30,619 nucleotides of DNA from an uncultured Eubacteriales bacterium (GTDB taxonomy: Bacteria > Bacillota > Clostridia > Oscillospirales > CAG-382): contig URCT01000018.1 of NCBI GenBank assembly GCA_900546385.1, positions 1-30,619 of the forward strand, read 5' to 3'. Numbering within the stretch: the first letter of the stretch is position 1; every line of letters starts with the position of its first letter. Both the position numbers and the translations under genes were made by a program. Shown here in pieces: positions 7,702 to 15,097 of the stretch. The notes under the pieces were generated by a model that did no database searches, was not told the origin of the DNA, and saw only the letters and a program-made list of their open reading frames with translations.

Positions 7702-7720
7702 CATACTATACTATGGTATG
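7702..7720 (+). promoter_or_regulatory. 19-bp near-palindrome overlapping a possible sporulation -10 of spoIIP
   Basis: The 19-bp sequence beginning CATACTATA and ending TATGGTATG pairs at 8 of 9 positions around a central C. Its first eight bases, CATACTAT, resemble the -10 box of mother-cell sigma-E promoters, the expected sigma for spoIIP. A matching -35 at 14-15 bp is not evident, so the promoter call is weak. The dyad itself is clear. Confidence 0.4.
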
Positions 7721-7751
7721 TTGTTACCGACCGAAAAAAGGAGGAAGGCGC

Positions 7752-9278
7752 GTGATCTATACCAAGGTAAATATTCCGGCCGATTCCGAAAAAAGTGGCC
7801 GAAAGACCGAGCCGCTTGCGTCCGTCAGCCGAACGCTCTGCACCAAAACCTTTGTGTTTCATGCCGATAAGCACGCTTGCCGCACCGCACCTCCGCCATC
7901 GGACAAGACGCCCGAAGCACGGGAAGCACCGTCGGAAGTACCGCCGGAAACACCGCCGGAAACGCCGCTCCATGCGCCGGAAATTGTCACCGCCGACCGG
8001 CAAGCAAGCGGCTTTTCCGAAGCACCGGCCGCGCAGCGTCCGTATCGGCACACACTTTTGTCCGAGCAGCTTCTGCCGTTTTCGGGAAAAGTCGCTTTGC
8101 TTGCGGCGTTGTGTCTTGTTTCGTTTTTGTTCGGCTGCACCGTGACCGACCAAAGACTCTGCCGGGTGATGATGGCTGTCAGCGCGGCGGCATCGGGACG
8201 GCTGCCGGAGATGTCACAAGCGGCGCTTTATGCCGCCGAAACGTACCCGAGCGGCGCGGGAACCGACGCTACAAATGTGTCCGCACCGCGCGAAAGCGAT
8301 CAAACCTACTACCAAAAATACCGTGCCGCGGAGACTGTACCGGCCGAAACGGAAACGCCCTTATCCGGCTCGCTCGACTATCTGACGGCGCATGAAAGCA
8401 CGGCCTGCGGCACCGATGAAGCGGAAAACGCGTCCTCCGCTTTGCCGGTCGGGCAGAACGAAAACGGCAAAATCGGCGCGGATGACCGGGTGCTGTATCC
8501 CGTGCTCAAAAGCGATCTGCGTGCGGCCGATTTTGCATCGCTCACCAATCAAACGCGCCTTGCGCCGGATGTGCAGACGCTGTCGCAAAGCACGCCGTCG
8601 GCTCTTCAAAACCTGACGCTTGACGGAAGCCCGCTTGTGCTCATCGTGCATACGCACGGCTCGGAGGGCTATAACGAATGCGAAACGGACGGCTATTACG
8701 ACGCGTCGCTTGCAGTGCGCAGCGAGGACGTGACTAAAAACGTGGTGTCGGTCGGCACATCGCTTGCCGAGGTGCTAAACGATTTCGGCATTGCCACATT
8801 GCAGGATACCACCATGTGCGACAAGGATTCGTTTGTACGCGCCTATAAAACCTCGGCGGCGCTTGTCCGCTCGTATTTGGAGCAATATCCCTCCATCCGC
8901 TTTGTCATCGACCTGCACCGCGATGCGATCATCGCATCGGACGGCACCTCTACCGCGCCCACCTTTTCGTTTGCCGGGGAGGATACCGCCCAGCTCATGC
9001 TCGTTGTGGGAACCAACGCCGCCGGTGCCGACCATCCGCACTGGAGCGATAATCTGTCGCTTGCTTTGCATATTCAAAAACAGCTTTCGGAGGAGTATCC
9101 CGGCCTTTTCCGCAAAATCAATCTGCGCGCGGCAAGCTTTAACGAGCAATTGTCAAGCGGCTACCTGCTTCTTGAATGCGGCTCGGTCGCCAATGACCGC
9201 TCACAGGCCGAACGCGCCGCAAAGCTTTTTGGCACCGGTCTTGCCCGGATGATTTTACGTGCGGCGCAAAACGCATAA
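7752..9278 (+). CDS. spoIIP: Stage II sporulation protein P (SpoIIP), long N-terminal extension
   Basis: A 508-residue cell-wall amidase/endopeptidase that works with SpoIID and SpoIIM to thin septal peptidoglycan during engulfment. The C-terminal domain (about residues 290-500) shows the family signature: LIVHTHGSEGY (H300, H302), VIDLHRDA (H389), VVGTNAAG with HPHWSDNL, and LLECGS near 475. A single membrane helix lies at about 112-130. It is preceded by roughly 110 residues rich in Pro, Glu and Thr, whereas SpoIIP usually has its helix close to the N-terminus. The start is a GTG at 7752 behind a GGAGG site; the longer open frame upstream overlaps the mntP terminator and is unlikely to be translated. 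No gpr gene lies upstream, unlike in Bacillus subtilis. Confidence 0.92.
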   Translation: MIYTKVNIPADSEKSGRKTEPLASVSRTLCTKTFVFHADKHACRTAPPPSDKTPEAREAPSEVPPETPPETPLHAPEIVTADRQASGFSEAPAAQRPYRHTLLSEQLLPFSGKVALLAALCLVSFLFGCTVTDQRLCRVMMAVSAAASGRLPEMSQAALYAAETYPSGAGTDATNVSAPRESDQTYYQKYRAAETVPAETETPLSGSLDYLTAHESTACGTDEAENASSALPVGQNENGKIGADDRVLYPVLKSDLRAADFASLTNQTRLAPDVQTLSQSTPSALQNLTLDGSPLVLIVHTHGSEGYNECETDGYYDASLAVRSEDVTKNVVSVGTSLAEVLNDFGIATLQDTTMCDKDSFVRAYKTSAALVRSYLEQYPSIRFVIDLHRDAIIASDGTSTAPTFSFAGEDTAQLMLVVGTNAAGADHPHWSDNLSLALHIQKQLSEEYPGLFRKINLRAASFNEQLSSGYLLLECGSVANDRSQAERAAKLFGTGLARMILRAAQNA

Positions 9279-9283
9279 AAACC

Positions 9284-9344
9284 AAACGCCTCTTACATAT
9301 TCCGCCGATTTTGTCGGACGGAAAATTCGATGTAAGAGGCGTTT
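9284..9344 (+). promoter_or_regulatory. Long hairpin ending at the start codon of the CmpB-like gene
   Basis: AAACGCCTCTTACAT (9284-9298) is perfectly complementary to ATGTAAGAGGCGTTT (9330-9344). An inner stem TTCCG+CCGA / TCGG+CGGAA (9300-9323) sits inside. The ATG at 9345 follows the stem immediately, and its only Shine-Dalgarno-like sequence (AAGAGG) lies inside the stem. It may end the spoIIP transcript, mask the ribosome site, or both. Confidence 0.75.
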
Positions 9345-9788
9345 ATGCAGAAAAAGAACAACCGTATCCCGTTTTCGCCGGTTTTTCAAAAAGCCGTCGA
9401 GTCGATGAGCGTGTTTGCCATCGGCGCGTTTGCCTATTTGTTCATGGAGCTTTTTTGGCGCGGCCACAGCCATATCACCATGTTTTTCGCCGGAGGCATT
9501 TGCTTTTTGCTCATCTACCTTGGGGAAAAGCGGCTTGACGGCTATGGGACGTTTACGCGGTGTGCGCTGTATGCGTATCTCATCACGGCGGTGGAGCTTG
9601 TGTTCGGCGTGGTGTTCAATCTGCTTTTGGGATGGGACGTATGGGATTATTCCGACCGCACGCTCAACCTTTGGGGACAGATCTGCCCGTTGTTCTTTTT
9701 TCTGTGGATCGGCGTTTCGTATTTGGCCATCCGGCTGTGCCGACCGCTGCGGCGGCATTTTGATAAGGTGCGGCAAAAGATTTTTTGA
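9345..9788 (+). CDS. CmpB-type putative ABC-transporter permease (PF06541-like) membrane protein
   Basis: A 147-residue protein with about four membrane helices. The conserved features of this family are visible in order: MELFWRGHSHITMFFAGG (about residues 35-52), ITAVELVFG and the strongly conserved WDYSDRTLNLWGQICP. Despite the family name, no ATPase partner is adjacent and the function is not known. The start codon is jammed against a long hairpin that would hide its ribosome site, and no separate promoter is seen, so expression probably depends on read-through from spoIIP. Confidence 0.8.
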   Translation: MQKKNNRIPFSPVFQKAVESMSVFAIGAFAYLFMELFWRGHSHITMFFAGGICFLLIYLGEKRLDGYGTFTRCALYAYLITAVELVFGVVFNLLLGWDVWDYSDRTLNLWGQICPLFFFLWIGVSYLAIRLCRPLRRHFDKVRQKIF

Positions 9789-9808
9789 AAAAATCGTCTG
9801 TTTTTTTT
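9779..9808 (+). terminator. Possible terminator after the CmpB-like gene
   Basis: GATTTTTT (9779-9786) pairs with AAAAAATC (9788-9795), overlapping the stop codon, and is followed by T8 (9801-9808). The stem is AT-rich and the T-run is a few bases away, so it may be weak. Confidence 0.45.
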
Positions 9809-9818
9809 CGAAAACCTC

Positions 9819-9847
9819 TTTACAAATCGCAAAGGATATGCTATAAT
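9819..9847 (+). promoter_or_regulatory. Sigma-A promoter for the DUF3793-flavodoxin operon
   Basis: TTTACA (9819-9824), a 17-bp spacer and TATAAT (9842-9847). Two palindromic operators lie immediately downstream, the usual place for a repressor site. Confidence 0.8.
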
Positions 9848-9849
9848 GC

Positions 9850-9875
9850 AAACAGTTAGTTGAGACTAACTGTTT
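9850..9875 (+). promoter_or_regulatory. Palindromic operator 1 (GTTAGT-N4-ACTAAC)
   Basis: A perfect inverted repeat with 11-bp arms (9850-9860 and 9865-9875) around TGAG. It covers the expected transcription start. The core half-site GTTAGT/ACTAAC is the same as in operator 2. Its look is close to DtxR/IdeR-type metal-repressor boxes (inference). Confidence 0.8.
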
Positions 9876-9888
9876 CTTTTGCCCGATG

Positions 9889-9904
9889 GTTAGTTATAAC
9901 TAAC
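9889..9904 (+). promoter_or_regulatory. Palindromic operator 2 (GTTAGT-N4-ACTAAC)
   Basis: GTTAGTTATAACTAAC is a perfect 16-bp palindrome whose centre is 34 bp from that of operator 1. The shared half-sites and spacing suggest two dimers of one regulator binding on nearly the same DNA face. Confidence 0.8.
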
Positions 9905-9940
9905 TGTATCCATCAGCAAACAACCAGCGAGGTGACGGCC

Positions 9941-10492
9941 ATGTTTGAAAAAACGCTTGCCTATTTTTGCGCACCGGCTTTGGCGGGAATCAAGCCATCG
10001 AACTTGGTTTCTCTGCAAAAAGCGGAAATACCGGATGTTCATGCACAGGTCATGCGGTTCAATGAGACGTTTTCCGGCATCGGGATCTGTGCCGAAATTC
10101 TTTGTGAGTGCGACAAACGGGCGCTTGTCATCATCTATCGGCCGGCACTTCTCGAAAAAACGTTGGCACAGCCGGAGATCCGTCAGCTTTTGGCGCGGTA
10201 CGGCTATGCGGAAAGCCTTTCGTTGGAGGAAAAACTGTCCGTGCTGAAGGAGCATCTGACGCACAGCGAATTTCCGCATGAGATCGGCGCGTTTCTCGGC
10301 TATCCGGCAGCGGATATCGACGGCTTTATCCGCTGTCACGGCAAAGGCGCGGTGCTTGTCGGCGAATGGAAGGTCTATGCGGACAAGCAAAAGGCAAAGG
10401 CGTTGTTTGCACGCTACAAAAGCTGCCGAAAGGCGCTTCTTTCCAAAGTAAACGAGGGAAAAAGCTTAGCGCAGATTTTCCGCGCGGCATAA
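9941..10492 (+). CDS. DUF3793 family protein
   Basis: A 183-residue soluble protein that I assign to DUF3793 from its overall pattern (an N-terminal half with LAGIKPSNL, CECDKRALVIIYRP, then HEIGAFLGYP and IRCHGKGAVLVGEWKVY). The biochemical function is unknown. The ATG at 9941 has GAGGTG upstream; the longer open frame starting at 9860 runs through the operators and is rejected. It is followed 39 bp later by a flavodoxin gene under the same promoter. From general knowledge, these genes are often found near iron-uptake (feo) genes in Clostridia, which fits a role in iron limitation, but this is inference. Confidence 0.75.
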   Translation: MFEKTLAYFCAPALAGIKPSNLVSLQKAEIPDVHAQVMRFNETFSGIGICAEILCECDKRALVIIYRPALLEKTLAQPEIRQLLARYGYAESLSLEEKLSVLKEHLTHSEFPHEIGAFLGYPAADIDGFIRCHGKGAVLVGEWKVYADKQKAKALFARYKSCRKALLSKVNEGKSLAQIFRAA

Positions 10493-10531
10493 TTCCGTTT
10501 GTTTTGCATATTATTTTAAGGAGGTTTTACC

Positions 10532-10963
10532 ATGAGTAAAACAGCAATTATTTATTGGAGCGGAACCGGCAATACACAGACCATGGCCATGAGCGTTCTG
10601 GACGGTGCGCGCAAGGCAGATCCCGATACGGCCTTTTTCTCGGTGTCCGAAATCACGGCGGACGCGGCGGCAGCGTATGACAATCTGCTTCTCGGCTGTC
10701 CGGCCATGGGTGCCGAGGTTTTGGAGGAGAGCGAGTTTGAGCCGTTCTTTACCGAACTCGAAGCGCATCTTTCCGGCAAAAACGTCGGCCTGTTCGGCTC
10801 TTACGGCTGGGGCGACGGCGAATGGATGCGTTCGTGGGAGGACAGAGTGCGCGATGCCGGTGCGACGCTGGTCGGCGGCGAAGGCGTGATCGCCAACGAA
10901 GCACCCGATGAGGACGCGCAGGCAGCGTGCGAAAAGCTCGGCGAAGCGGTCGCGGCACTGTAA
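10532..10963 (+). CDS. Flavodoxin
   Basis: A 143-residue short-chain flavodoxin, a cytoplasmic FMN electron carrier that can replace ferredoxin when iron is scarce. The FMN phosphate loop is WSGTGNTQTMA (residues 9-19), and the isoalloxazine-binding loops are seen as LGCPAMGAEVLEE and GSYGWGDGEWM. A near-perfect AAGGAGG site precedes the ATG. It is the second gene of an operon with DUF3793, and the twin operators upstream would co-regulate both. A terminator follows directly. Confidence 0.93.
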   Translation: MSKTAIIYWSGTGNTQTMAMSVLDGARKADPDTAFFSVSEITADAAAAYDNLLLGCPAMGAEVLEESEFEPFFTELEAHLSGKNVGLFGSYGWGDGEWMRSWEDRVRDAGATLVGGEGVIANEAPDEDAQAACEKLGEAVAAL

Positions 10964-10978
10964 TAACGCAAAAATACA

Positions 10979-11020
10979 GCAGTCGTGTAAAGAAATAACG
11001 CTTTACACGGCTGCTTTTTT
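10979..11020 (+). terminator. Rho-independent terminator after flavodoxin
   Basis: A 14-bp stem, GCAGTCGTGTAAAG (10979-10992) with CTTTACACGGCTGC (11001-11014), one wobble, followed by T6. Confidence 0.92.
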
Positions 11021-11071
11021 GTGAAAAACTCCTTTTTTTCAGATATTTCGCCGGAAATTTCCCGTATTTTA

Positions 11072-11100
11072 TTGACAAGCGTCTTTTCCGGTTGTATAAT
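11072..11100 (+). promoter_or_regulatory. Consensus sigma-A promoter for serC-serA
   Basis: TTGACA (11072-11077), a 17-bp spacer and TATAAT (11095-11100), followed by a leader of about 72 nt with no recognisable riboswitch or T-box. Confidence 0.88.
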
Positions 11101-11178
11101 AGAGTATCCGTCGAAGTATATTCCTGCGGCGGAAATATTTTTTTATCTACATAACATAAACACGGAGGTTACGCGCAC

Positions 11179-12261
11179 ATGAGCAGAATTTACAATTTTT
11201 CCGCAGGTCCGTCCATGCTCCCGCTCGAAGTTCTCGAACAGGCGGCATCCGAAATGACTGATTACAACGGTTCAGGCATGTCAGTTATGGAGATGAGCCA
11301 TCGATCTCCCGTTTATGATGCCATCATCAAGCAGACCGAGGCCGATTTCCGCACACTTATGAACATTCCCGACAACTACAAGGTTCTCTTTTTACAGGGC
11401 GGCGCTTCCACCCAATTTGCCGCCGTTCCGCTCAACCTGATGAAAACCGGCAAGGCCGACTATGTCGTTTCCGGTCAGTTCTCCAAGAAAGCCTTCAAGG
11501 AAGCCCAAAAGTACGGCGACGCGAAATGCATCGCTTCTTCCGAGGACAAAACCTTCTCCTACATTCCGGAAGTTACGCCGGATATGGTTCGTCCGGACGC
11601 GGATTATGTCCATGTCTGCTACAACAATACCATTTTCGGTACCAAATTCCCGGAGGTTCCGAATGTCGGCGATAAGGTGCTTGTGGCCGATATGTCGTCC
11701 TGCATCACCAGTGAACCGGTGGATGTGACAAAGTTCGGCGTGATTTACGCCGGCGCACAGAAGAATATGGCTCCTGCCGGTCTTACGGTCGTCATCATCC
11801 GCGAGGATCTTCTCGGCTTTGCCCGTCCCGAAACGCCCACCATGCTCGATTATAAGATCATGGCGGACAACGATTCCATGTACAACACGCCGCCTTGCTA
11901 CACCATTTACATTGCCGGTCTTGTCTACAAATGGGCACTTAAGAACGGCGGCCTTACCGCGATGAAGGAACGCAACGAAAAGAAAGCAAAGCTTCTTTAC
12001 GATTATCTCGATTCTTCCAAGCTGTTTAAGCCGACGGCCGAAAAGAAATACCGTTCCATGATGAACGCTTGCTTTGTTACGGGCGACGCGGAGCTCGACA
12101 AGAAGTTCTGCAAGGAGGCTGCCGAAAACGGCCTTTCCAACCTTAAGGGTCACAGAAGCGTCGGCGGTATGCGCGCATCGATCTACAACGCCATGCCGTA
12201 TGAGGGCGTGGAAAAGCTCGTGGAATTCATGAAGAAATTTGAAGCGGAAAACTTAAAATAA
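11179..12261 (+). CDS. serC: Phosphoserine aminotransferase
   Basis: A 360-residue PLP enzyme, full length, that converts 3-phosphohydroxypyruvate and glutamate to phosphoserine in serine biosynthesis. The N-terminus NFSAGPSMLP and the segment MSVMEMSHRS are diagnostic. The PLP lysine lies in AGAQKNMAPAG, and the phosphate-binding loop in LQGGASTQFA. GGAGG precedes the ATG. The next gene, serA, encodes the preceding enzyme of the same pathway, 31 bp downstream. serB is not in the window. Confidence 0.96.
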   Translation: MSRIYNFSAGPSMLPLEVLEQAASEMTDYNGSGMSVMEMSHRSPVYDAIIKQTEADFRTLMNIPDNYKVLFLQGGASTQFAAVPLNLMKTGKADYVVSGQFSKKAFKEAQKYGDAKCIASSEDKTFSYIPEVTPDMVRPDADYVHVCYNNTIFGTKFPEVPNVGDKVLVADMSSCITSEPVDVTKFGVIYAGAQKNMAPAGLTVVIIREDLLGFARPETPTMLDYKIMADNDSMYNTPPCYTIYIAGLVYKWALKNGGLTAMKERNEKKAKLLYDYLDSSKLFKPTAEKKYRSMMNACFVTGDAELDKKFCKEAAENGLSNLKGHRSVGGMRASIYNAMPYEGVEKLVEFMKKFEAENLK

Positions 12262-12292
12262 ACCGTTTCTCACATAAGGATAGGTACATATC

Positions 12293-13456
12293 ATGACAAA
12301 TATCAAATTATTGAATAAAATTGCCGCGTGCGGCACGTCGCTCTTTGACGACAAACGCTACAATGTCGGCGAAAACGTGGAAAATCCCGATGCCATTATG
12401 GTTCGTTCGGCCGCCATGCACGATATGGAATTCGGCGAGGAGCTTCTTGCCATTGCCCGTGCCGGCGCAGGCGTCAACAACATTCCGATCGATAAATGCT
12501 CCGAAAAGGGCATTGTCGTGTTCAACACGCCGGGCGCAAACGCAAACGCCGTAAAGGAATTGGCTGTAGCGGCACTTCTTCTGGCTTCGCGTAAGATCGT
12601 GGACGGCATCAACTGGGCGCAGACGCTTGTCGGCAATGAAGATGTTGCCAAAGCCGTCGAAAAAGGCAAAAGCGCGTTTGTCGGCCCGGAAATTGCCGGA
12701 AAGACGCTCGGTATCATCGGCCTCGGCGCGATCGGCGCACAGCTTGCCAATGCGGCGACCCACCTCGGCATGAAGGTCTACGGCTATGACCCGTATATCA
12801 CGGTCGATGCCGCTTGGTCGCTTTCCAAATCGGTCAACCGTGCCAAAACGCTGGCCGCTATCTACGAAAACTGCGATTATATCTCGATTCACGTGCCGTC
12901 TACGCCCGAAACAAAGGGTATGATCAACGAGACCTCCATTTCCTGCATGAAGGACGGCGTGCGACTCTTAAATCTTGCAAGAGCTGACCTTGTCAACGCC
13001 GACGCCGTCAAAAAGGCTCTCGAAACCGGCAAAGTCGCAAGCTATGTGACCGACTTCCCGACCGCCGAGGTTTTGGGCGTTCCGGGCATTGTCACCATTC
13101 CGCACCTTGGCGCGTCCACACCGGAATCGGAGGACAACTGCGCGGTCATGGCGGCAACCGAGCTTATCGATTACCTCGAAAGCGGCAACATCAAGAACAG
13201 CGTCAACTTCCCGGAAGCCGTCATTCCGCATACCGGCGACGCAAGACTCTGCGTGTTCCATAAGAACGTTCCGGCCATGGTTGCTCAGATTTCGACGGTT
13301 CTGTCAGACAACAAGATCAACATTGCCAACATGATCAACTGCTCGAAAAAGGACAACGCCTATACGCTCATCGAAGTCAACGGCGACCTGCCCGAAGAAG
13401 CCGTCGAAAAAATAAAGGCTCTTGAAAACATCACCCGTGTGCGTGTGATAAAATAA
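12293..13456 (+). CDS. serA: D-3-phosphoglycerate dehydrogenase with C-terminal ACT domain
   Basis: A 387-residue NAD-dependent dehydrogenase, the first step of serine synthesis. The Rossmann motif is GIIGLGAIGAQLAN, the catalytic arginine region NLARADLVN, and the catalytic His lies in TIPHLGAST. The last 75 residues (from RLCVFHKNVPAMVAQI) form an ACT domain, the usual site of serine feedback. The intervening ASB domain of long SerA proteins is absent. It is co-transcribed with serC. Confidence 0.95.
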   Translation: MTNIKLLNKIAACGTSLFDDKRYNVGENVENPDAIMVRSAAMHDMEFGEELLAIARAGAGVNNIPIDKCSEKGIVVFNTPGANANAVKELAVAALLLASRKIVDGINWAQTLVGNEDVAKAVEKGKSAFVGPEIAGKTLGIIGLGAIGAQLANAATHLGMKVYGYDPYITVDAAWSLSKSVNRAKTLAAIYENCDYISIHVPSTPETKGMINETSISCMKDGVRLLNLARADLVNADAVKKALETGKVASYVTDFPTAEVLGVPGIVTIPHLGASTPESEDNCAVMAATELIDYLESGNIKNSVNFPEAVIPHTGDARLCVFHKNVPAMVAQISTVLSDNKINIANMINCSKKDNAYTLIEVNGDLPEEAVEKIKALENITRVRVIK

Positions 13457-13468
13457 GGCACGGGCAGA

Positions 13469-13521
13469 ATACGGTAAAAGGTGTAGGGCAGGGGTTTTAT
13501 AGAGCTCCTGCCCTATCGTAT
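13469..13521 (+). terminator. Strong hairpin after serA without a T-tract
   Basis: TAGGGCAGGGG (13484-13494) pairs with CTCCTGCCCTA (13505-13515), extended by an outer ATACG/CGTAT. No T-run follows, so it may be an RNA 3'-end stabiliser or an incomplete terminator rather than a standard one. Confidence 0.5.
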
Positions 13522-13583
13522 GCCGCAAAGCTGCCAAAAAGCGAAACGGTGCGTAAGAGAAACACGCGCCTGACAGATTTTTC

Positions 13584-13612
13584 TTGACAGAAAAAAGAAA
13601 CTATGTTATAAT
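13584..13612 (+). promoter_or_regulatory. Consensus sigma-A promoter for the TetR gene
   Basis: TTGACA (13584-13589), a 17-bp spacer and TATAAT (13607-13612). Confidence 0.88.
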
Positions 13613-13682
13613 TGGCATATAAACCATTCCACAAGCGGCTTTTGCCTTTTGAGAGAATGAATCCAACAATGCCGGAGACAGT

Positions 13683-14366
13683 ATGAAAAGACGTTACAAC
13701 AGTGAAGAATCCAAAAGAAAAATTCTATCGGCCTGCGTGAAGCTGTTCATCGAACAAGGCTATCATAACACCACGCTTGCGGAGGTGCTCAAAGAGGCGG
13801 AGGTTTCCAGCTCAACCTTTCAGAACATTTTCCACAGCAAAGACGGCGTGCTTTTGGAGTTAACGGATTTTATGTTTGACAGCCAGTTTATGGCGGCGCG
13901 CGGCGCGGCAGAAAAATTGAAGCCGCTGTACGTCTATGCGCTTGAAACGGCAATTCAGCTGACGCTTGCGGAGTTAAACGAAAATCTGCGGGATATCTAT
14001 GTGGAGGCCTACAGCGTGGAACGGGTGACCGAGCGCATTTACGAGCGCACCTCGACCGAGCTGTTCCGTATTTTCGGCAGCTATATGCCGGAATGCACCG
14101 AGAGCGATTTTTACGAATACGAGATCGGCACGGCCGGCGTTATGCGCAATTACATGGCAAAAAGATGCAACAAATATTTTTCGCTCGAAAAGAAGCTGGT
14201 GCGCTTTTTGGATATGAACCTCGGCATCTACCATGTGCCGGAGGCCGAACGCAAGGAAGCCATCGATTTTGTGCTGTCGATCGATGTGCGCGGCGTGGCG
14301 AACGACATTATGCAGCGGCTGTTTCAGTCGCTTGCCATGCGTTTTTCGTTTGAACTTGGAAAATGA
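13683..14366 (+). CDS. TetR family transcriptional regulator
   Basis: A 227-residue regulator. The N-terminal TetR DNA-binding domain is clear (about residues 8-58: KILSACVKLFIEQGYHNTTL, then EVSSSTFQNIFHSKDG). The C-terminal ligand-binding and dimerisation region is not assignable to a ligand class. GGAG lies before the ATG. It is a single gene between the serCA operon and the convergent T7SS locus. No adjacent gene is an obvious target, and it may act elsewhere or on itself. Confidence 0.9.
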   Translation: MKRRYNSEESKRKILSACVKLFIEQGYHNTTLAEVLKEAEVSSSTFQNIFHSKDGVLLELTDFMFDSQFMAARGAAEKLKPLYVYALETAIQLTLAELNENLRDIYVEAYSVERVTERIYERTSTELFRIFGSYMPECTESDFYEYEIGTAGVMRNYMAKRCNKYFSLEKKLVRFLDMNLGIYHVPEAERKEAIDFVLSIDVRGVANDIMQRLFQSLAMRFSFELGK

Positions 14367-14390
14367 AAATGGGCGACACCGAACCCATAA

Positions 14391-14435
14391 GAAAACCGCG
14401 GCGGTTAACGGAAAGTTAGCCGTCGCGGTTGTTTT
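14391..14435. terminator. Bidirectional terminator between TetR and the T7SS locus
   Basis: A 16-bp stem (14394-14409 with 14415-14430, two wobbles) with loop GGAAA. On the plus strand it is followed by GTTTTG, and on the minus strand by TTCTT, so it can end both the TetR transcript and the convergent secretion operon. Confidence 0.8.
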
Positions 14436-14462
14436 GTGTGTGAAATTGGCGGTATACCCATG

Positions 14463-14774
14463 CTAAAATTTCGGCAAACCGGCGGCGCGGTTGACCGCGC
14501 GTTCTTGTGCCTTTTGGTACGTGTCTGCCGCAAAACGCAGATATTCCGCATACGATTTTAAGGCCTTTACGGTGGCAAAATGCGCGGAATCGGAGCCGGT
14601 GATGCCGTTAAATTTTTCTTGGAACTGCGAGGCATCGGCACCCTGCCAATCCGCGTAGAGCGTTTGCACGTCCTGCTTGGCGGTCTTTATTTTTTGCTCC
14701 AACAGATCTGCATACGTCTCAACAGCCGAGGCCGTGCTTTTTAGCTTGTTGTGATCTGCTTTGATGTAGGCCAT
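14463..14774 (-). CDS. WXG100 family protein (Esx-like), last gene of T7SS operon
   Basis: A 103-residue helical-hairpin protein with the WxG turn in ADWQGADAS and flanking amphipathic helices. WXG100 proteins are small T7SS substrates or partners that export as helical bundles. The ATG at 14774 is preferred, with GAGGG just upstream; a TTG two codons earlier is possible. It shares WxGADxxxFxEK with the WXG100 protein at 19964-20269. No YxxxD/E export motif is clear at its C-terminus, so it may be the non-signal partner of the next gene. Confidence 0.85.
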   Translation of the reverse strand: MAYIKADHNKLKSTASAVETYADLLEQKIKTAKQDVQTLYADWQGADASQFQEKFNGITGSDSAHFATVKALKSYAEYLRFAADTYQKAQERAVNRAAGLPKF

Positions 14775-14790
14775 GTCCAACCCTCGTTTC

Positions 14791-15093
14791 TTATTTGATG
14801 GTTTTGCCTAAGGTGGTATTGCTATCTTCCGTATCGATATATCCCGGAACTACAAGCTGCATAAGGAAGCATTTATAGTTGTTTAATGCCGTATATCGTG
14901 CCGGGCAAAGCTCGTTTTCCAATGCACGGAATTTGCTTAACGCACCGCTTGCCGCTTCTCCCTCCCAGCTGCTTCCCAAGCTACTTACGGTTTTGTGAAG
15001 CTCCGTCAAACCGTCCTTCATTTCGTTGTTGCAGCACTTGATTTTGTCGGCGACGGCTACCACGGCATCGGTCTTTATTTTTTCGCCATTCAT
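14791..15093 (-). CDS. WXG100 family protein with YxxxE-type tail
   Basis: A 100-residue helical protein with the WxG turn in GSSWEGEAAS. After the second helix the tail reads VVPGYIDTEDSNTTLG, which contains YIDTE, a match to the YxxxD/E T7SS export signal. The tail closely resembles that of the WXG100 protein at 19635-19943 (VAPGYSEKEKINTGIG). It lies 16 bp upstream of the final WXG100 gene, and the two probably form a heterodimer or serve as chaperones for the large cargo upstream in the operon. Confidence 0.87.
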   Translation of the reverse strand: MNGEKIKTDAVVAVADKIKCCNNEMKDGLTELHKTVSSLGSSWEGEAASGALSKFRALENELCPARYTALNNYKCFLMQLVVPGYIDTEDSNTTLGKTIK

Positions 15094-15097
15094 ACGA

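Noticed and set aside
7671..7751. Longer SpoIIP start adding 27 residues
   Set aside because: It begins within the mntP terminator; the GTG at 7752 has a proper GGAGG site.
9860..9940. Longer DUF3793 start adding 27 residues
   Set aside because: The extension would be encoded by the operator region, and the ATG at 9941 has its own ribosome site.
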